In this document: positions 9,046 through 17,518 of the stretch, piece by piece
Layout of the letters: the number at the start of each line of letters is the position of its first letter
Numbering within the stretch: position 1 is the stretch's first letter
Assembly (NCBI GenBank): GCA_934418125.1
Contig: CAKRWT010000019.1
Location: 1-48,566 of the forward strand
DNA from: an uncultured Lachnospiraceae bacterium
Lineage (GTDB): Bacteria > Bacillota > Clostridia > Lachnospirales > Lachnospiraceae
Length of the DNA stretch: 48,566 nucleotides
Reading direction: 5' to 3'
Program-made: the position numbers and the translations under genes
The notes under the pieces: generated by a model
The model's input: only the letters and a program-made list of their open reading frames with translations
Databases searched by the model: none
Told to the model about the DNA's origin: nothing

Positions 9046-9573
9046 ATGAGTAATAAATTGGTTAAGCACCAAGAATCAAAAGAAATATTAACTGGAAAGC
9101 AAAAGAAAATTTTGTTTTGGATTTGTTTCATTATTTTAAGTATAGCTTTCATTACAGTCTGGATAAATATACTTTTGACATCTAAAGCATTTAATACACA
9201 AATGGAAGAGATGGTACTGGGAGAAGATTACTATATGGAGGATATTGTGATTACAGGTAAAAGGGCTGAAGATGCCTCGGCTGATACGATATCTCAGAAT
9301 TATTTCTTCTACTACAACAATGGAAAAGTGAATGATTATCACAAGCGAATGCAAGTACCGGGATTTGTATATTCGGAATATAATGTAGGAGATTCCATAG
9401 CTGCATATACCACAGACCATGTTAGTTATTCTTATTACAAGTATGGGATTCTTCCGGATACAGAGTATACAAACAATGAATTAATGAAAGTGGCTGGCGT
9501 ATTGCTTGGAATTGGAATATTTTTATTGGCTTTGTTTGGGGCATTAAGTAAGAAAATGAATTACAAGAAGTAA
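9046..9573 (+). CDS. Small two-TM membrane protein of unknown function
   Basis: The 175-residue product has a cytoplasmic N-terminus rich in lysine, a first membrane helix (about residues 24-46), an extracytoplasmic region of about 100 residues rich in tyrosine (IVITGKRAED, YFFYYNNGKVNDYHKR, YNVGDSIAAYTTDHVSY), a second helix (about 147-167) and a basic end. The layout and the phrase about a flow of the type VGDSI-AAYTT recall DUF3592-like proteins, but the match is too loose to name. GAGGT at 9033-9037 fixes the start; a nearer ATG at 9041 runs into a stop after two codons. A terminator follows at 9631. It does not overlap the kinase operon and its link to it is unproven. Confidence 0.6.
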   Translation: MSNKLVKHQESKEILTGKQKKILFWICFIILSIAFITVWINILLTSKAFNTQMEEMVLGEDYYMEDIVITGKRAEDASADTISQNYFFYYNNGKVNDYHKRMQVPGFVYSEYNVGDSIAAYTTDHVSYSYYKYGILPDTEYTNNELMKVAGVLLGIGIFLLALFGALSKKMNYKK

Positions 9574-9630
9574 CCAACTTCAAGTTTGATGAATTGATGA
9601 TATGCAAAAAATAATATCAGAATAGGTAAC

Positions 9631-9671
9631 AGGCAGGTAGTCACATATAGTAGGACTGCCTGCTGTTTTTG
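9631..9671 (+). terminator. Intrinsic terminator after the two-TM gene
   Basis: GCAGGTAGTC (9633-9642) pairs with GACTGCCTGC (9654-9663) over ten positions with one T-G pair and an 11-base loop, followed by TGTTTTT. It ends the transcript carrying the 9046 gene. Confidence 0.85.
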
Positions 9672-9740
9672 GTGTTTATATAGTTAGCTCTGTATGTGTA
9701 TCCCTCTATATAACGAAACGCTGAGAGCCTGTTTTACAGT

Positions 9741-9851
9741 ATGAAAAAGAAAAAACATCAAAAAATGATGATTAAAGGTAAGTTTGTGGTAGAATTAGAA
9801 AAAGAAAAAGACATAAGGGATGGAGTTGTGGAGAATATTGGTTATGATTAG
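9741..9851 (+). other. Short lysine-rich frame, 36 codons, probably a remnant
   Basis: A 36-codon frame (begins MKKKKHQKMM, ends VVENIGYD) whose composition looks coding (many K and E, no rare codons) but which has no ribosome binding site. It overlaps the ATG of the following GNAT fragment. It may be a small protein or the end of a decayed gene; no family recognised. Confidence 0.25.
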
Positions 9852-9927
9852 AAAGTTGCTGAACGGAGATATAGATAGAGTTGCTGACATATGGTTAAAG
9901 ACAAATTTAAAAACACATTACTGGTAA
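9844..9927 (+). pseudogene. N-terminal remnant of a GNAT acetyltransferase
   Basis: The 27-codon frame reads [20 protein letters not shown] and then NLKTHYW before a TAA. This closely resembles the first 30 residues of a common GNAT subfamily (MIR..-D-..-V..IWL-.N..AH.F). The remaining 110-130 residues expected for the family are missing: the next bases lead straight into the ribosome binding site of the sugar acetyltransferase. I read it as the stump of a deleted gene. The alternative is a chance small ORF, which the good family match makes less likely. Confidence 0.5.
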
Positions 9928-9986
9928 AAAGAATATACCATGCTATGGAAACAAAAATAGAAATCAGGAATTTATGGGAGGTAATT

Positions 9987-10571
9987 ATGACTGAAAGAGA
10001 AAAAATGCTGGCAGGTCAGCTTTATGACTGTGGTGATGCTGAACTATTGACGCAGTGGCATAAAGCCAAAGATTTGGCAAGAAATTATAATCAAACCGAT
10101 TCCGTAGATGCCTCAGGAAAAGAAAAAATTCTAAACGAACTGCTTGGTGGAAAAGGTAAGAACCTGTGGATCACTGCACCGTTCTATGTGGATTATGGAA
10201 ACAATATTTATTTCGGGAATAACTGCGAAGTAAATATGAATTGCACTTTTTTGGATGACAATATAATTCGTATCGGGGATAATGCCTTGATTGCACCAAA
10301 TGTGCAGATTTATACAGCATTTCATCCGACAAATGCGGTGGAGCGTTTCGGTGAGCCGAAAGAGGATGGCTCGTTTGAGTTTTGTAAAACCAGAACGGCA
10401 CCTGTTATTATCGGCGATAATGTCTGGATTGGCGGTGGCGCTATTATTCTGCCAGGTGTTACGATTGGAAATAATGTCGTAATCGGAGCAGGCAGTGTTG
10501 TAACGAAAGACATTCCCGACAATGTAATTGCAGTTGGAAATCCCTGCAGAGTAATCAAAGAAAACAAATAG
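9987..10571 (+). CDS. Sugar O-acetyltransferase (maltose/galactoside acetyltransferase family)
   Basis: The 194-residue product opens [20 protein letters not shown], the N-terminal Mac domain that begins maltose and galactoside O-acetyltransferases. It then folds into the left-handed beta-helix of hexapeptide repeats ([74 protein letters not shown]). The conserved YTAFHP segment carries the catalytic His. It acetylates a hydroxyl of a sugar with acetyl-CoA in the cytoplasm. I place the start at 9987, not at the in-frame ATG 9891, because GGGAGGT at 9974-9980 is six bases upstream and because the Mac domain begins there. The longer version would add 32 residues unlike any family member. Confidence 0.9.
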   Translation: MTEREKMLAGQLYDCGDAELLTQWHKAKDLARNYNQTDSVDASGKEKILNELLGGKGKNLWITAPFYVDYGNNIYFGNNCEVNMNCTFLDDNIIRIGDNALIAPNVQIYTAFHPTNAVERFGEPKEDGSFEFCKTRTAPVIIGDNVWIGGGAIILPGVTIGNNVVIGAGSVVTKDIPDNVIAVGNPCRVIKENK

Positions 10572-10596
10572 AGGCGGAAGCTGTCTGACAAATGGT

Positions 10597-10792
10597 ATGA
10601 GATTCTATTATGAATTGCTTTCTGGTGAGGTATGTGACCGGTACGGGTTAACACAGATGGAATATATTTGTTGCTTTTTTTTATACCGGACTGGGTTTTG
10701 CTTTGGCATCAGCAGGAGTTATCTTTACCAGAAATTATTTGCTGTACCATACATTGATTGAAAAGGAGCAGTATGAAACAGAACAATTATAA
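10597..10792 (+). pseudogene. Decayed patch: MarR-like N-terminus running into a membrane-protein tail
   Basis: From ATG 10597 the frame reads FYYELLSGEVCDRYGLTQME, which looks like the first helices of a MarR-family regulator. After a T-run at 10675-10682 the sensible reading moves to another frame (TGLGFALASAGVIFTRNYLL, ending at TAA 10790-10792), which looks like a membrane segment and tail of a different protein. The two pieces do not belong to one known architecture, so a deletion or multiple indels joined two old genes. No promoter or terminator is evident in 10572-10870. Confidence 0.45.
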
Positions 10793-10870
10793 ACCACAGA
10801 TTTCGGATATTATGGAAGCATAAAAGAATTATTTGTTCCAAATAAAATACAAGCTGGAGGGAACTATACT

Positions 10871-11725
10871 ATGAAGAAAAAGGTAAATTATCAGGAGATT
10901 GCCAAAGAAACGGTAACTTTGACTGTGGCAGTGGCGATTATTGCTGCAGCGGTATATTTTTTTCTGGTACCAAGCCATGCATCTGTCAGCAGTATTTCTG
11001 GTTTGGGAATTGTGTTGTCCAATTTTGTACCACTGCCATTGTCTGCCATTACGATGATTCTGAATGTAGTCCTTTTGGTTATTGGATTTATTACCTGTGG
11101 AAGGGAATTTGGAGTAAAGACGGTTTATACGAGTGTGATGCTGCCTTTATTTCTTGGGCTTTTTGAAATTTGGTTTCCGAATTTTGGCTCCATGACGGAT
11201 AGTCAGGAATTGGATGTACTTTGTTATATCCTGGTGGTTAGTATAGGATTAAGCATTCTTTTTAACCGGAATGCATCTTCCGGTGGATTGGATATTGTAG
11301 CAAAGATTATGAATAAATATCTTCATATCGAGTTGGGAAAAGCGATGTCTCTGTCGGGGATGTGTGTGGCACTTTCTGCAGTACTTGTTTACGATAAGAA
11401 GACCGTGGTTTTGAGCATCCTTGGCACTTATTTTAATGGGATTATTCTGGACCATTTTATTTTTGATAACAATAAGAAACGCCGTGTCTGCATAATTACA
11501 GAAAAAGAAGAAGAGCTGCGTCAGTTTATTATCAGGGATTTGCACAGTGGAGCTACGATATATGAAGCGATTGGTGCCTATAATTTTGAAAAGCATAATG
11601 AGATTATTACCATCGTAGATAAAAGCGAATACCAGAAGCTGATGAATTTTATAAACCGGGAAGACCCGAAGGCATTCATTACCGTTTATAATGTATCTAA
11701 TATGCGATATCAACCGAAAATCTGA
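10871..11725 (+). CDS. YitT family membrane protein (DUF161 + DUF2179)
   Basis: 284 residues with five or so membrane helices (residues about 12-32, 45-75, 80-100, 115-135, 150-185) and the family motif NRNASSGGLDIVAKIMNKYL near 133-152. The soluble C-terminal third (RRVCIITEKEEELRQFII, LHSGATIYEAIGAY, EIITIVDKSEYQKLMNFI) is the DUF2179 domain. YitT-type proteins are widespread in Firmicutes; their substrate is not settled and some are linked to amino-acid or ion movement. GGAGGG at 10856-10861 supports the ATG. It lies just downstream of the decayed patch and 156 bp before the symporter, in the same direction. Confidence 0.9.
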   Translation: MKKKVNYQEIAKETVTLTVAVAIIAAAVYFFLVPSHASVSSISGLGIVLSNFVPLPLSAITMILNVVLLVIGFITCGREFGVKTVYTSVMLPLFLGLFEIWFPNFGSMTDSQELDVLCYILVVSIGLSILFNRNASSGGLDIVAKIMNKYLHIELGKAMSLSGMCVALSAVLVYDKKTVVLSILGTYFNGIILDHFIFDNNKKRRVCIITEKEEELRQFIIRDLHSGATIYEAIGAYNFEKHNEIITIVDKSEYQKLMNFINREDPKAFITVYNVSNMRYQPKI

Positions 11726-11770
11726 GAATTGGCAGGCACTAATCGGGATAGAATAGATTTTGCCTGAAAT

Positions 11771-11799
11771 TTGCACAATATTATTTGATAAGGTATAGA
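11771..11799 (+). promoter_or_regulatory. Candidate sigma-A promoter for the symporter gene
   Basis: TTGCAC at 11771-11776 and TATAGA at 11794-11799 are separated by exactly 17 bases, about 80 bp before the start at 11882. Both hexamers keep the most conserved positions. Confidence 0.45.
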
Positions 11800-11881
11800 A
11801 AAAGAATGGTAAATACGATAAACTGTTGAGAATAACATATCTGTTTATGAAAAAATAATATAACATGAGGTATAAAAAGTA

Positions 11882-13255
11882 ATGGAACAGCATGAGGCAA
11901 AAAGAAGTTCATTTTCAGGAAAAATAGGATTTGTACTCTCAGCAGCGGGAGCTTCCGTCGGCTTGGGAAATATCTGGAGGTTTCCCTATCTGGCAGCGAA
12001 ATATGGTGGAGGGATTTTCCTGGTTATTTACATTATTCTGGCATTGACATTTGGCTATACGATGATAATAGCGGAAACGTCGTTAGGGCGAATGACCCGA
12101 AAAAGTCCTGTAGGAGCCTATACCTCCTTTGGAAAGGCAAAGTGGATTTCAGCAGGAGGCTGGATTAATGCAATTATTCCAATTCTTATAGTGCCCTATT
12201 ATTCAGTTATTGGGGGATGGGTAATAAAATATCTTGTCAGTTATGTCACTGGGCAGACACAGGCGGTAGCAGCAGACGGCTATTTTTCGGAATTCATTTC
12301 GGATGGTGTTTCGACGGAAATTTACTTCATTGTCTTCGCATTGATTGTATTAGTCATTATTTATGCCGGTGTGCGCAATGGTATTGAACGTGTTTCAAAG
12401 TTTATGATGCCGGTGCTTGTCATTTTATCGTTGATTATTACGATATATTCCGTGACAAGACCAGGTGCGCTGGCGGGCGTTAAGTATTTTCTGGTGCCCA
12501 ATGTCAGCAACTTCTCTTGGATGACAGTTGTGACTGCTATGGGACAGATGTTTTATTCCCTTTCCATTGCAATGGGTATTTTGATTACCTTTGGTTCTTA
12601 CATGAAAAGAGAAAATTCAATCGAAGAATCAACCAGGCAGGTTGAAATTTTTGATACTGCGATTGCCATAATGGCTGGCCTTATGATTATTCCGGCGGTT
12701 TTTGCTTTTTCCGGTGGAGATGCCGAAACGCTTCAGGCAGGACCTGCACTTATGTTTATTACGATTCCAAAGGTTTTTGCCAGTATGGGCCTTGGTACCT
12801 TTGCCGGAGTTATGTTTTTCGTGCTGGTTCTATTTGCAGCACTTACCAGCTCGATTGCTCTGACAGAAAGCGCAGTTTCTACCTTTGAAGATGAGTTCCG
12901 ATGGAGCAGGAAGAAATCTTCAATTATTATTGGTGTACTTATGATAGCGGTTGGAAGTCTGTCGGCTTTGGGATATGGTCCGCTTGCCAATGTGACAATT
13001 ATCGGTATGCAGTTCCTGGATTTCTTTGACTTCCTGACCAATACGGTTATGATGCCGATTGCTGCCATAGCAACATGTCTGTTGGTATCAAAAGTTGTGG
13101 GAGTAAAGCGGATTGAGGAAGAAGTGACCCATGAGGGAGGCACATTCCGCAGGAAGAAGATATTCTGTTTTATGATTCGGTATTTGTGTCCGATTTTTGC
13201 AGCATTAATCTTAATCAGTTCTATTGCAAATGCGTTTGGCTGGATTTCGATGTAG
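11882..13255 (+). CDS. Sodium-dependent transporter of the NSS (SNF) family
   Basis: The 457-residue product has the hallmark GLGNIWRFPYLAAKYGGGIF of the neurotransmitter:sodium symporter family (LeuT fold), where helix 1 unwinds around sodium and substrate, and further family blocks (MTRKSPVGAYTSF, FYSLSIAMGILITFGSYM, FAALTSSIALTESAVSTFED). About 11-12 membrane helices are visible. Bacterial members take up amino acids with sodium. The ligand cannot be told from the sequence. GAGG at 11867-11870 precedes the ATG. It stands alone between YitT and the ATPase gene. Confidence 0.93.
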   Translation: MEQHEAKRSSFSGKIGFVLSAAGASVGLGNIWRFPYLAAKYGGGIFLVIYIILALTFGYTMIIAETSLGRMTRKSPVGAYTSFGKAKWISAGGWINAIIPILIVPYYSVIGGWVIKYLVSYVTGQTQAVAADGYFSEFISDGVSTEIYFIVFALIVLVIIYAGVRNGIERVSKFMMPVLVILSLIITIYSVTRPGALAGVKYFLVPNVSNFSWMTVVTAMGQMFYSLSIAMGILITFGSYMKRENSIEESTRQVEIFDTAIAIMAGLMIIPAVFAFSGGDAETLQAGPALMFITIPKVFASMGLGTFAGVMFFVLVLFAALTSSIALTESAVSTFEDEFRWSRKKSSIIIGVLMIAVGSLSALGYGPLANVTIIGMQFLDFFDFLTNTVMMPIAAIATCLLVSKVVGVKRIEEEVTHEGGTFRRKKIFCFMIRYLCPIFAALILISSIANAFGWISM

Positions 13256-13306
13256 TTTTCCATATAGCACTGTATGCATGAGTATTGGGTACTACCGTGA
13301 TACCTG

Positions 13307-13362
13307 CGAATAAATGTAAAATACGACATTGATTCGTATGAATAAATGTAATATAATACATT
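13307..13362 (+). promoter_or_regulatory. Promoter overlapped by two palindromes (operator candidate)
   Basis: TTGATT at 13329-13334 and TATAAT at 13352-13357 are 17 bases apart and precede the ATPase gene. Two copies of AATGT-N8-ACATT lie at 13313-13330 and 13345-13362, 32 bp apart (about three helical turns). The first extends to 11-base arms with one mismatch (13307-13336) and covers the -35; the second covers the -10. The shared 12-mer GAATAAATGTAA occurs at 13308 and 13340. The layout is that of a repressor binding two sites. Confidence 0.6.
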
Positions 13363-13395
13363 AAAACACAGATGACGATTTTGGAAGTGGGGAAA

Positions 13396-14694
13396 ATGTA
13401 TTTGAAGCGGAAAATAACAACAAAACTATGCGAATGGCGAAATCTGAAAGCTGGAAGAATGCCACTACTTATTTATGGTGCAAGGCAAGTTGGAAAAACG
13501 TTTGAGATGCGGGAGTTTGGCTCGCTTTATTATAAGGATACTGTCTATGTGAATTTTGAAACAGATGAGAGAATCGGAAAATATTTTGAAACGAATATTC
13601 ACGCAAATCATATCATATCTGTCTTGGAGAAATACTATCAGGTAAGAATTGCACCTGAAAGTACACTCATTATTTTTGATGAGATACAGATGTGTGAAAG
13701 AGCCTTAACCTCTTTAAAATATTTTTCGGAAGAAGCACCGGAATATCATGTTATGGCTGCAGGAAGTCTGCTTGGAGTGGCAGTGAATCGTGAAAAATAT
13801 TCATTTCCGGTAGGAAAAGTTCAGATGATAACAATGTATCCGATGGATTTGGAAGAGGTATTGTGGGCAAAAGGAAAACAGATACTGGCAGATGTAATTC
13901 GGGAACATTATGAAAGTAATCAGCCGTTAGATGAAACACTGCATGAGGAAGCAATGCAAGAATTTTATCATTATTGTATTGTGGGTGGAATGCCAGCAGC
14001 AGTGAAAGCTGACCTTATAAAGAGCAGCCCTTTAGAGCAGACAGAAATCAGACAGATGCTGTTGAATTCATACATTGCAGACATGACGAAATATGCAAAT
14101 CAGGCAGATACGGTGCGTATTTTTGAAGCGTATGATTCCATTCCGGTACAGTTGGCAAAAGATGCAAAAAAATTTCAGTACAAGCTGATAAAATCCGGAG
14201 CACGGGCATCCCAATATGGAGATGCGATTGACTGGTTGATTCGTGCTGGAATTGTGAATAAATGTATGAAATGCAGCCAGGGTTTTTATCCGGTTGCAGC
14301 ATATCAGGATGTGAGTGCATTTAAATTATATTACAGTGATATGGGTATTATGTCTGCTAGAATGGGAATGACATTAGAAGCGTTAAGAGGAAAGGAAACA
14401 GAGCATTTTCGTGGAATATTGACAGAAAATTATGTTTCGATTGCACTGAAGATGAATGGTTATGACCTTCATTATTGGGAGTCAGACAATACGGCGGAGG
14501 TAGATTTCCTGATACAAAAAGATAGTCATGTTATCCCAGTCGAGTGTAAGGCGGGGGATCATGTGAAAGCCAAAAGTATGATGGTTTATATGGAAAAATA
14601 CGAACCCGCTTATGCAATCAGAATTTCAACAAGAAATTTTGGAATGGCAAAGGGAATAAAGTCGGTTCCATTATATAGTGTATTTTGTATTTAA
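13396..14694 (+). CDS. AAA-type ATPase with DUF4143 nuclease-like C-terminus
   Basis: About 432 residues. Walker A is IYGARQVGKT, Walker B is TLIIFDEIQMC, then the AAA_14 segment (YHVMAAGSLLGVAVNREKYS, FPVGKVQMITMYPMDLEEVL). The C-terminal DUF4143 domain ends in YWESDNTAEVDFLIQK followed by HVIPVECKAG, the E-x-D..ExK core of PD-(D/E)XK nuclease-like folds. The family is common and mobile in anaerobes; its function is not established. I prefer the start MYLKRKITTK at 13396, preceded by a GGAAGTGGGG stretch, over the ATG at 13372, which has no site. It has its own promoter with operator-like dyads and a terminator behind it, so it is a single-gene unit. Confidence 0.85.
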   Translation: MYLKRKITTKLCEWRNLKAGRMPLLIYGARQVGKTFEMREFGSLYYKDTVYVNFETDERIGKYFETNIHANHIISVLEKYYQVRIAPESTLIIFDEIQMCERALTSLKYFSEEAPEYHVMAAGSLLGVAVNREKYSFPVGKVQMITMYPMDLEEVLWAKGKQILADVIREHYESNQPLDETLHEEAMQEFYHYCIVGGMPAAVKADLIKSSPLEQTEIRQMLLNSYIADMTKYANQADTVRIFEAYDSIPVQLAKDAKKFQYKLIKSGARASQYGDAIDWLIRAGIVNKCMKCSQGFYPVAAYQDVSAFKLYYSDMGIMSARMGMTLEALRGKETEHFRGILTENYVSIALKMNGYDLHYWESDNTAEVDFLIQKDSHVIPVECKAGDHVKAKSMMVYMEKYEPAYAIRISTRNFGMAKGIKSVPLYSVFCI

Positions 14695-14761
14695 AGTTTT
14701 ATATTGTACCGGCGTGGATGAACGATAGCGAAAATAGTGTAAACATAGTGAAAAATTAATG

Positions 14762-14813
14762 AAAAAAAAGCGTTCCCATTCGTTATAATAATATGCGAAG
14801 GGAAGGCTTTTTT
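14762..14813. terminator. Terminator-like hairpin, A-run and T-run on both sides
   Basis: A run of eight A (14762-14769), then GCGTTCCCATTCG (14770-14782) pairing with CGAAGGGAAGGC (14796-14807) with one bulge and one G-G mismatch, then seven T. It can work on either strand and ends the ATPase transcript. The rest of 14695-14931 shows no gene. Confidence 0.75.
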
Positions 14814-14931
14814 GTATGATGAAAGTGACTTTAACGAATGAAATAAAAATAATTTGTATCTCGTCACATTTCAAGCTATACTAGATTTGATATACATTTC
14901 ATAATGATTCATTGGAAAGGACGTAATTTTT

Positions 14932-17166
14932 ATGAAAAAAGATGCAAAGAATTATGACAAAAAGACAGAAAAAGAAATTGAAAAACTGATAAAGAAGCTG
15001 ACATTGGAGGAAAAGCTTGCCATGATTCACGGCTCGGCGCTGTTTTCTTCCGGCGGGGTAGAAAGACTGGGAATTCCGGGAGTGGTTTCTTCCGACGGAC
15101 CGATGGGTGTCAGAGCGGAATTCATGAAAGACAGATGGATTCCATCTGGAAATAATGATGACAATGTATCCTATCTTCCAAGCAACAGCGCACTGGCTTC
15201 CACATGGAATACGGAACGTGCCCATGATATGGGACATGTGCTGGGCGAGGAAGCGAGAGGAAGAGGAAAAGACGTTATTCTGGCACCGGGTATCAATATT
15301 AAGCGTGACCCGAAGTGTGGACGTAATTTTGAATATATGAGTGAAGACCCGAAGCTTGCTGCAAGCATGGCAGTTCCTTTTGTACAGGGGGTACAGAAAA
15401 ATGATGTGGCAGCCTGTGTGAAGCATTTTGCGGTAAACTGTCAGGAAACAGACCGTCTTATGGTAGATGAGGATGTAGATGACAGAACTTTGTATGAGAT
15501 TTATCTTCCTGCTTTTAAGGCAGCTGTGCAGGAGGGAAATGCTTACTCCATTATGGGAGCCTACAACAAATTGAATGGCTATCATTGCTGCGAGAATAAG
15601 AATCTTTTGGATTTGATTCTCCGTGGTGAGTGGGGGTTTGACGGCACAGTAATCAGTGACTGGGGCGGCGTTCATAAGACGAAGGAAGCGGCAGAGTGTT
15701 CTATGGATATGGAAATGTCTGTTTTTCCGGATTTTGATGAGTACAAGCTGGCAAATCCATTAAAGGAACTGATTGAAAAGGGTGAGGTATCCGAGTCTGT
15801 TGTAGATGCCAAGGTAAGAAATATTCTGAGAATGATGTACCGCCTGAAAATGATTGGCAGGCATGCCGGGGAACGTAAGGCGGGAGCTTATAATACGTCA
15901 GAGCACAGGGAAGCTATTTTAAAGACCGCAGAGGAATCTATGATTCTGTTACAGAATGAGGAGAACATTCTTCCTTTAGATGCAAAGAAGATTAAGAAGT
16001 TAGTCGTCGTAGGACAGAATGCAGCTAAAATTCATTCCGATGGGGGCGGCAGTGCGGAGATTAAGTCCCTGTATGAAATCTGCCCGCTGATGGGATTGAA
16101 AACCTATCTGGGTGGAAATACAGAAGTAAAATATGTGAAGGGTTATTATGTACCTGAGAAGCCCAAGACTTTTGACCAGAACTGGCAGGCAACCAGTCTG
16201 GATGATTTGGAGAATACCAATGTAGGATTGGCTGTCCGTGATGAGGAGCATCAGGAAGAGAACTGGAAGAGAGAGGACGAAGAAAGACTTGCCAAGTTAG
16301 AGAAGGAGAAGGTGGAGATTCACGAAAAGAATCAGAAGCTTTTTGCCGAGGCGCTGGAGGCAGTAAAGGATGCCGATGCCGTGATTTATGTTGGTGGTCT
16401 GAATCATGATATCGACAGTGAGGGATTTGACCGTTCGGATATGAAGCTTCCTTATGAGCAGGATATTTTAATTGAGGAGCTGTTAAAGGTAAGAAGCGAT
16501 ATGATTATTACCTTCGTGGGCGGTTCTCCGGTAGAGATGCCATGGAGAAATCATGCCAAAGCGATTCTCTGGTCATACTATGCAGGCATGGAAACCGGTA
16601 ATGCTTTCGCAAAGATTCTTTTTGGTGATGTAAATCCTTCCGGTAAGCTGGCAGAGACATTCCCGAAGCGATATGAAGATACGGCTACTGGCAGGAATGG
16701 TCAGTTTGGTGTGCGCGGTCATATTAAATTAGAGGAAGGCTTATACTATGGTTATCGTCATCATGACAAAGAGCGGATTGCACCGGCATTCTGTTTCGGT
16801 CATGGTTTGTCTTATACAACCTTTGAGTACAGCGGTTTAACGATGAAAGCGGAAAAAGGCAAGCATGTGAAACTTTCCTTTACGGTAAAGAATACCGGAA
16901 AGAGAGAAGGTGCGGAGGTTGTACAGGTTTATGTGGCACCTATCGCAGCCAAGGTAGACAGACCGGTGAAGGAGTTAAAAGCATTTGATAAAGTAGAACT
17001 GGCTCCCGGAAAATCTAAGAAAGTTACCCTGACCTTAAGACAGGAGGATTTTGCTTATTTTGATGAGCATTTACATGATTTTATTGCGGATGCCGGAGAC
17101 TATGAGATTCTGGTGGGTGCATCCTGTGATGATATCCGGTTAAAAGGAATTGCCACACTGGCATAG
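14932..17166 (+). CDS. Glycoside hydrolase family 3 beta-glucosidase-like enzyme
   Basis: 744 residues without a signal peptide, so cytoplasmic. The N-terminal TIM-barrel holds GVVSSDGPMGVR, ILAPGINIKRDPKCGRNFEY, VKHFAVNCQE and the nucleophile in VISDWGGVH (Asp243). The second alpha/beta domain begins near EESMILLQNEENILPL and includes VYVGGLNHDIDSEGFDRSDM, where the general acid is expected. The C-terminal fibronectin-like domain (VKNTGKREGAEVVQVYVAP) is typical of beta-glucosidases. It most likely releases terminal glucose (or another beta-linked sugar) from short oligosaccharides brought in by a transporter. AAAGGA precedes the ATG. An internal charged insert near residues 435-475 is unusually rich in E and K. 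Confidence 0.93.
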   Translation: MKKDAKNYDKKTEKEIEKLIKKLTLEEKLAMIHGSALFSSGGVERLGIPGVVSSDGPMGVRAEFMKDRWIPSGNNDDNVSYLPSNSALASTWNTERAHDMGHVLGEEARGRGKDVILAPGINIKRDPKCGRNFEYMSEDPKLAASMAVPFVQGVQKNDVAACVKHFAVNCQETDRLMVDEDVDDRTLYEIYLPAFKAAVQEGNAYSIMGAYNKLNGYHCCENKNLLDLILRGEWGFDGTVISDWGGVHKTKEAAECSMDMEMSVFPDFDEYKLANPLKELIEKGEVSESVVDAKVRNILRMMYRLKMIGRHAGERKAGAYNTSEHREAILKTAEESMILLQNEENILPLDAKKIKKLVVVGQNAAKIHSDGGGSAEIKSLYEICPLMGLKTYLGGNTEVKYVKGYYVPEKPKTFDQNWQATSLDDLENTNVGLAVRDEEHQEENWKREDEERLAKLEKEKVEIHEKNQKLFAEALEAVKDADAVIYVGGLNHDIDSEGFDRSDMKLPYEQDILIEELLKVRSDMIITFVGGSPVEMPWRNHAKAILWSYYAGMETGNAFAKILFGDVNPSGKLAETFPKRYEDTATGRNGQFGVRGHIKLEEGLYYGYRHHDKERIAPAFCFGHGLSYTTFEYSGLTMKAEKGKHVKLSFTVKNTGKREGAEVVQVYVAPIAAKVDRPVKELKAFDKVELAPGKSKKVTLTLRQEDFAYFDEHLHDFIADAGDYEILVGASCDDIRLKGIATLA

Positions 17167-17226
17167 CAAATACAGCACATATTTTTACCTTATCTGACAC
17201 ATGCTAAGTGCGGAAGGGGTGAAAAT

Positions 17227-17469
17227 ATGATAGATTATAATGAACTTCCGTTAGGACTTGGTCTGGCGTTTGCGGCGAACCGGATGGCGATGGACCGTTT
17301 CGTGGATATGACAGATGATGAAAAGGCAGAATTCATGGAAAGAAACCGTAGCACGATGTCAAAAACAGAGATGGAAAATCTGGTCAGTTCTCTGGCAGAG
17401 GACGATGAAGAACCGGATTTGCAGTTAGACAAACCCAGCGATTTATTTAAAGGCCCAAGTATTGGATAG
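17227..17469 (+). CDS. Small conserved-looking acidic protein of unknown function
   Basis: 80 residues with a strong ribosome binding site (GAAGGGGTG at 17212-17219). The protein begins MIDYNELPLGLGLAFAANRM, has a DDEKAEFMERNRSTMSKTEM helix and an acidic tail EDDEEPDLQLDKPSD. It looks like a small cytoplasmic protein in the style of short Clostridia-specific families. No catalytic motif or metal site is seen. It lies between the GH3 and cca genes, 50 bp before cca, and may be co-transcribed with it. Confidence 0.7.
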   Translation: MIDYNELPLGLGLAFAANRMAMDRFVDMTDDEKAEFMERNRSTMSKTEMENLVSSLAEDDEEPDLQLDKPSDLFKGPSIG

Positions 17470-17518
17470 CAATCAGGATTGCGAAGAAAGTTAAAAAGGA
17501 AATAATGAAGGAAACGGA

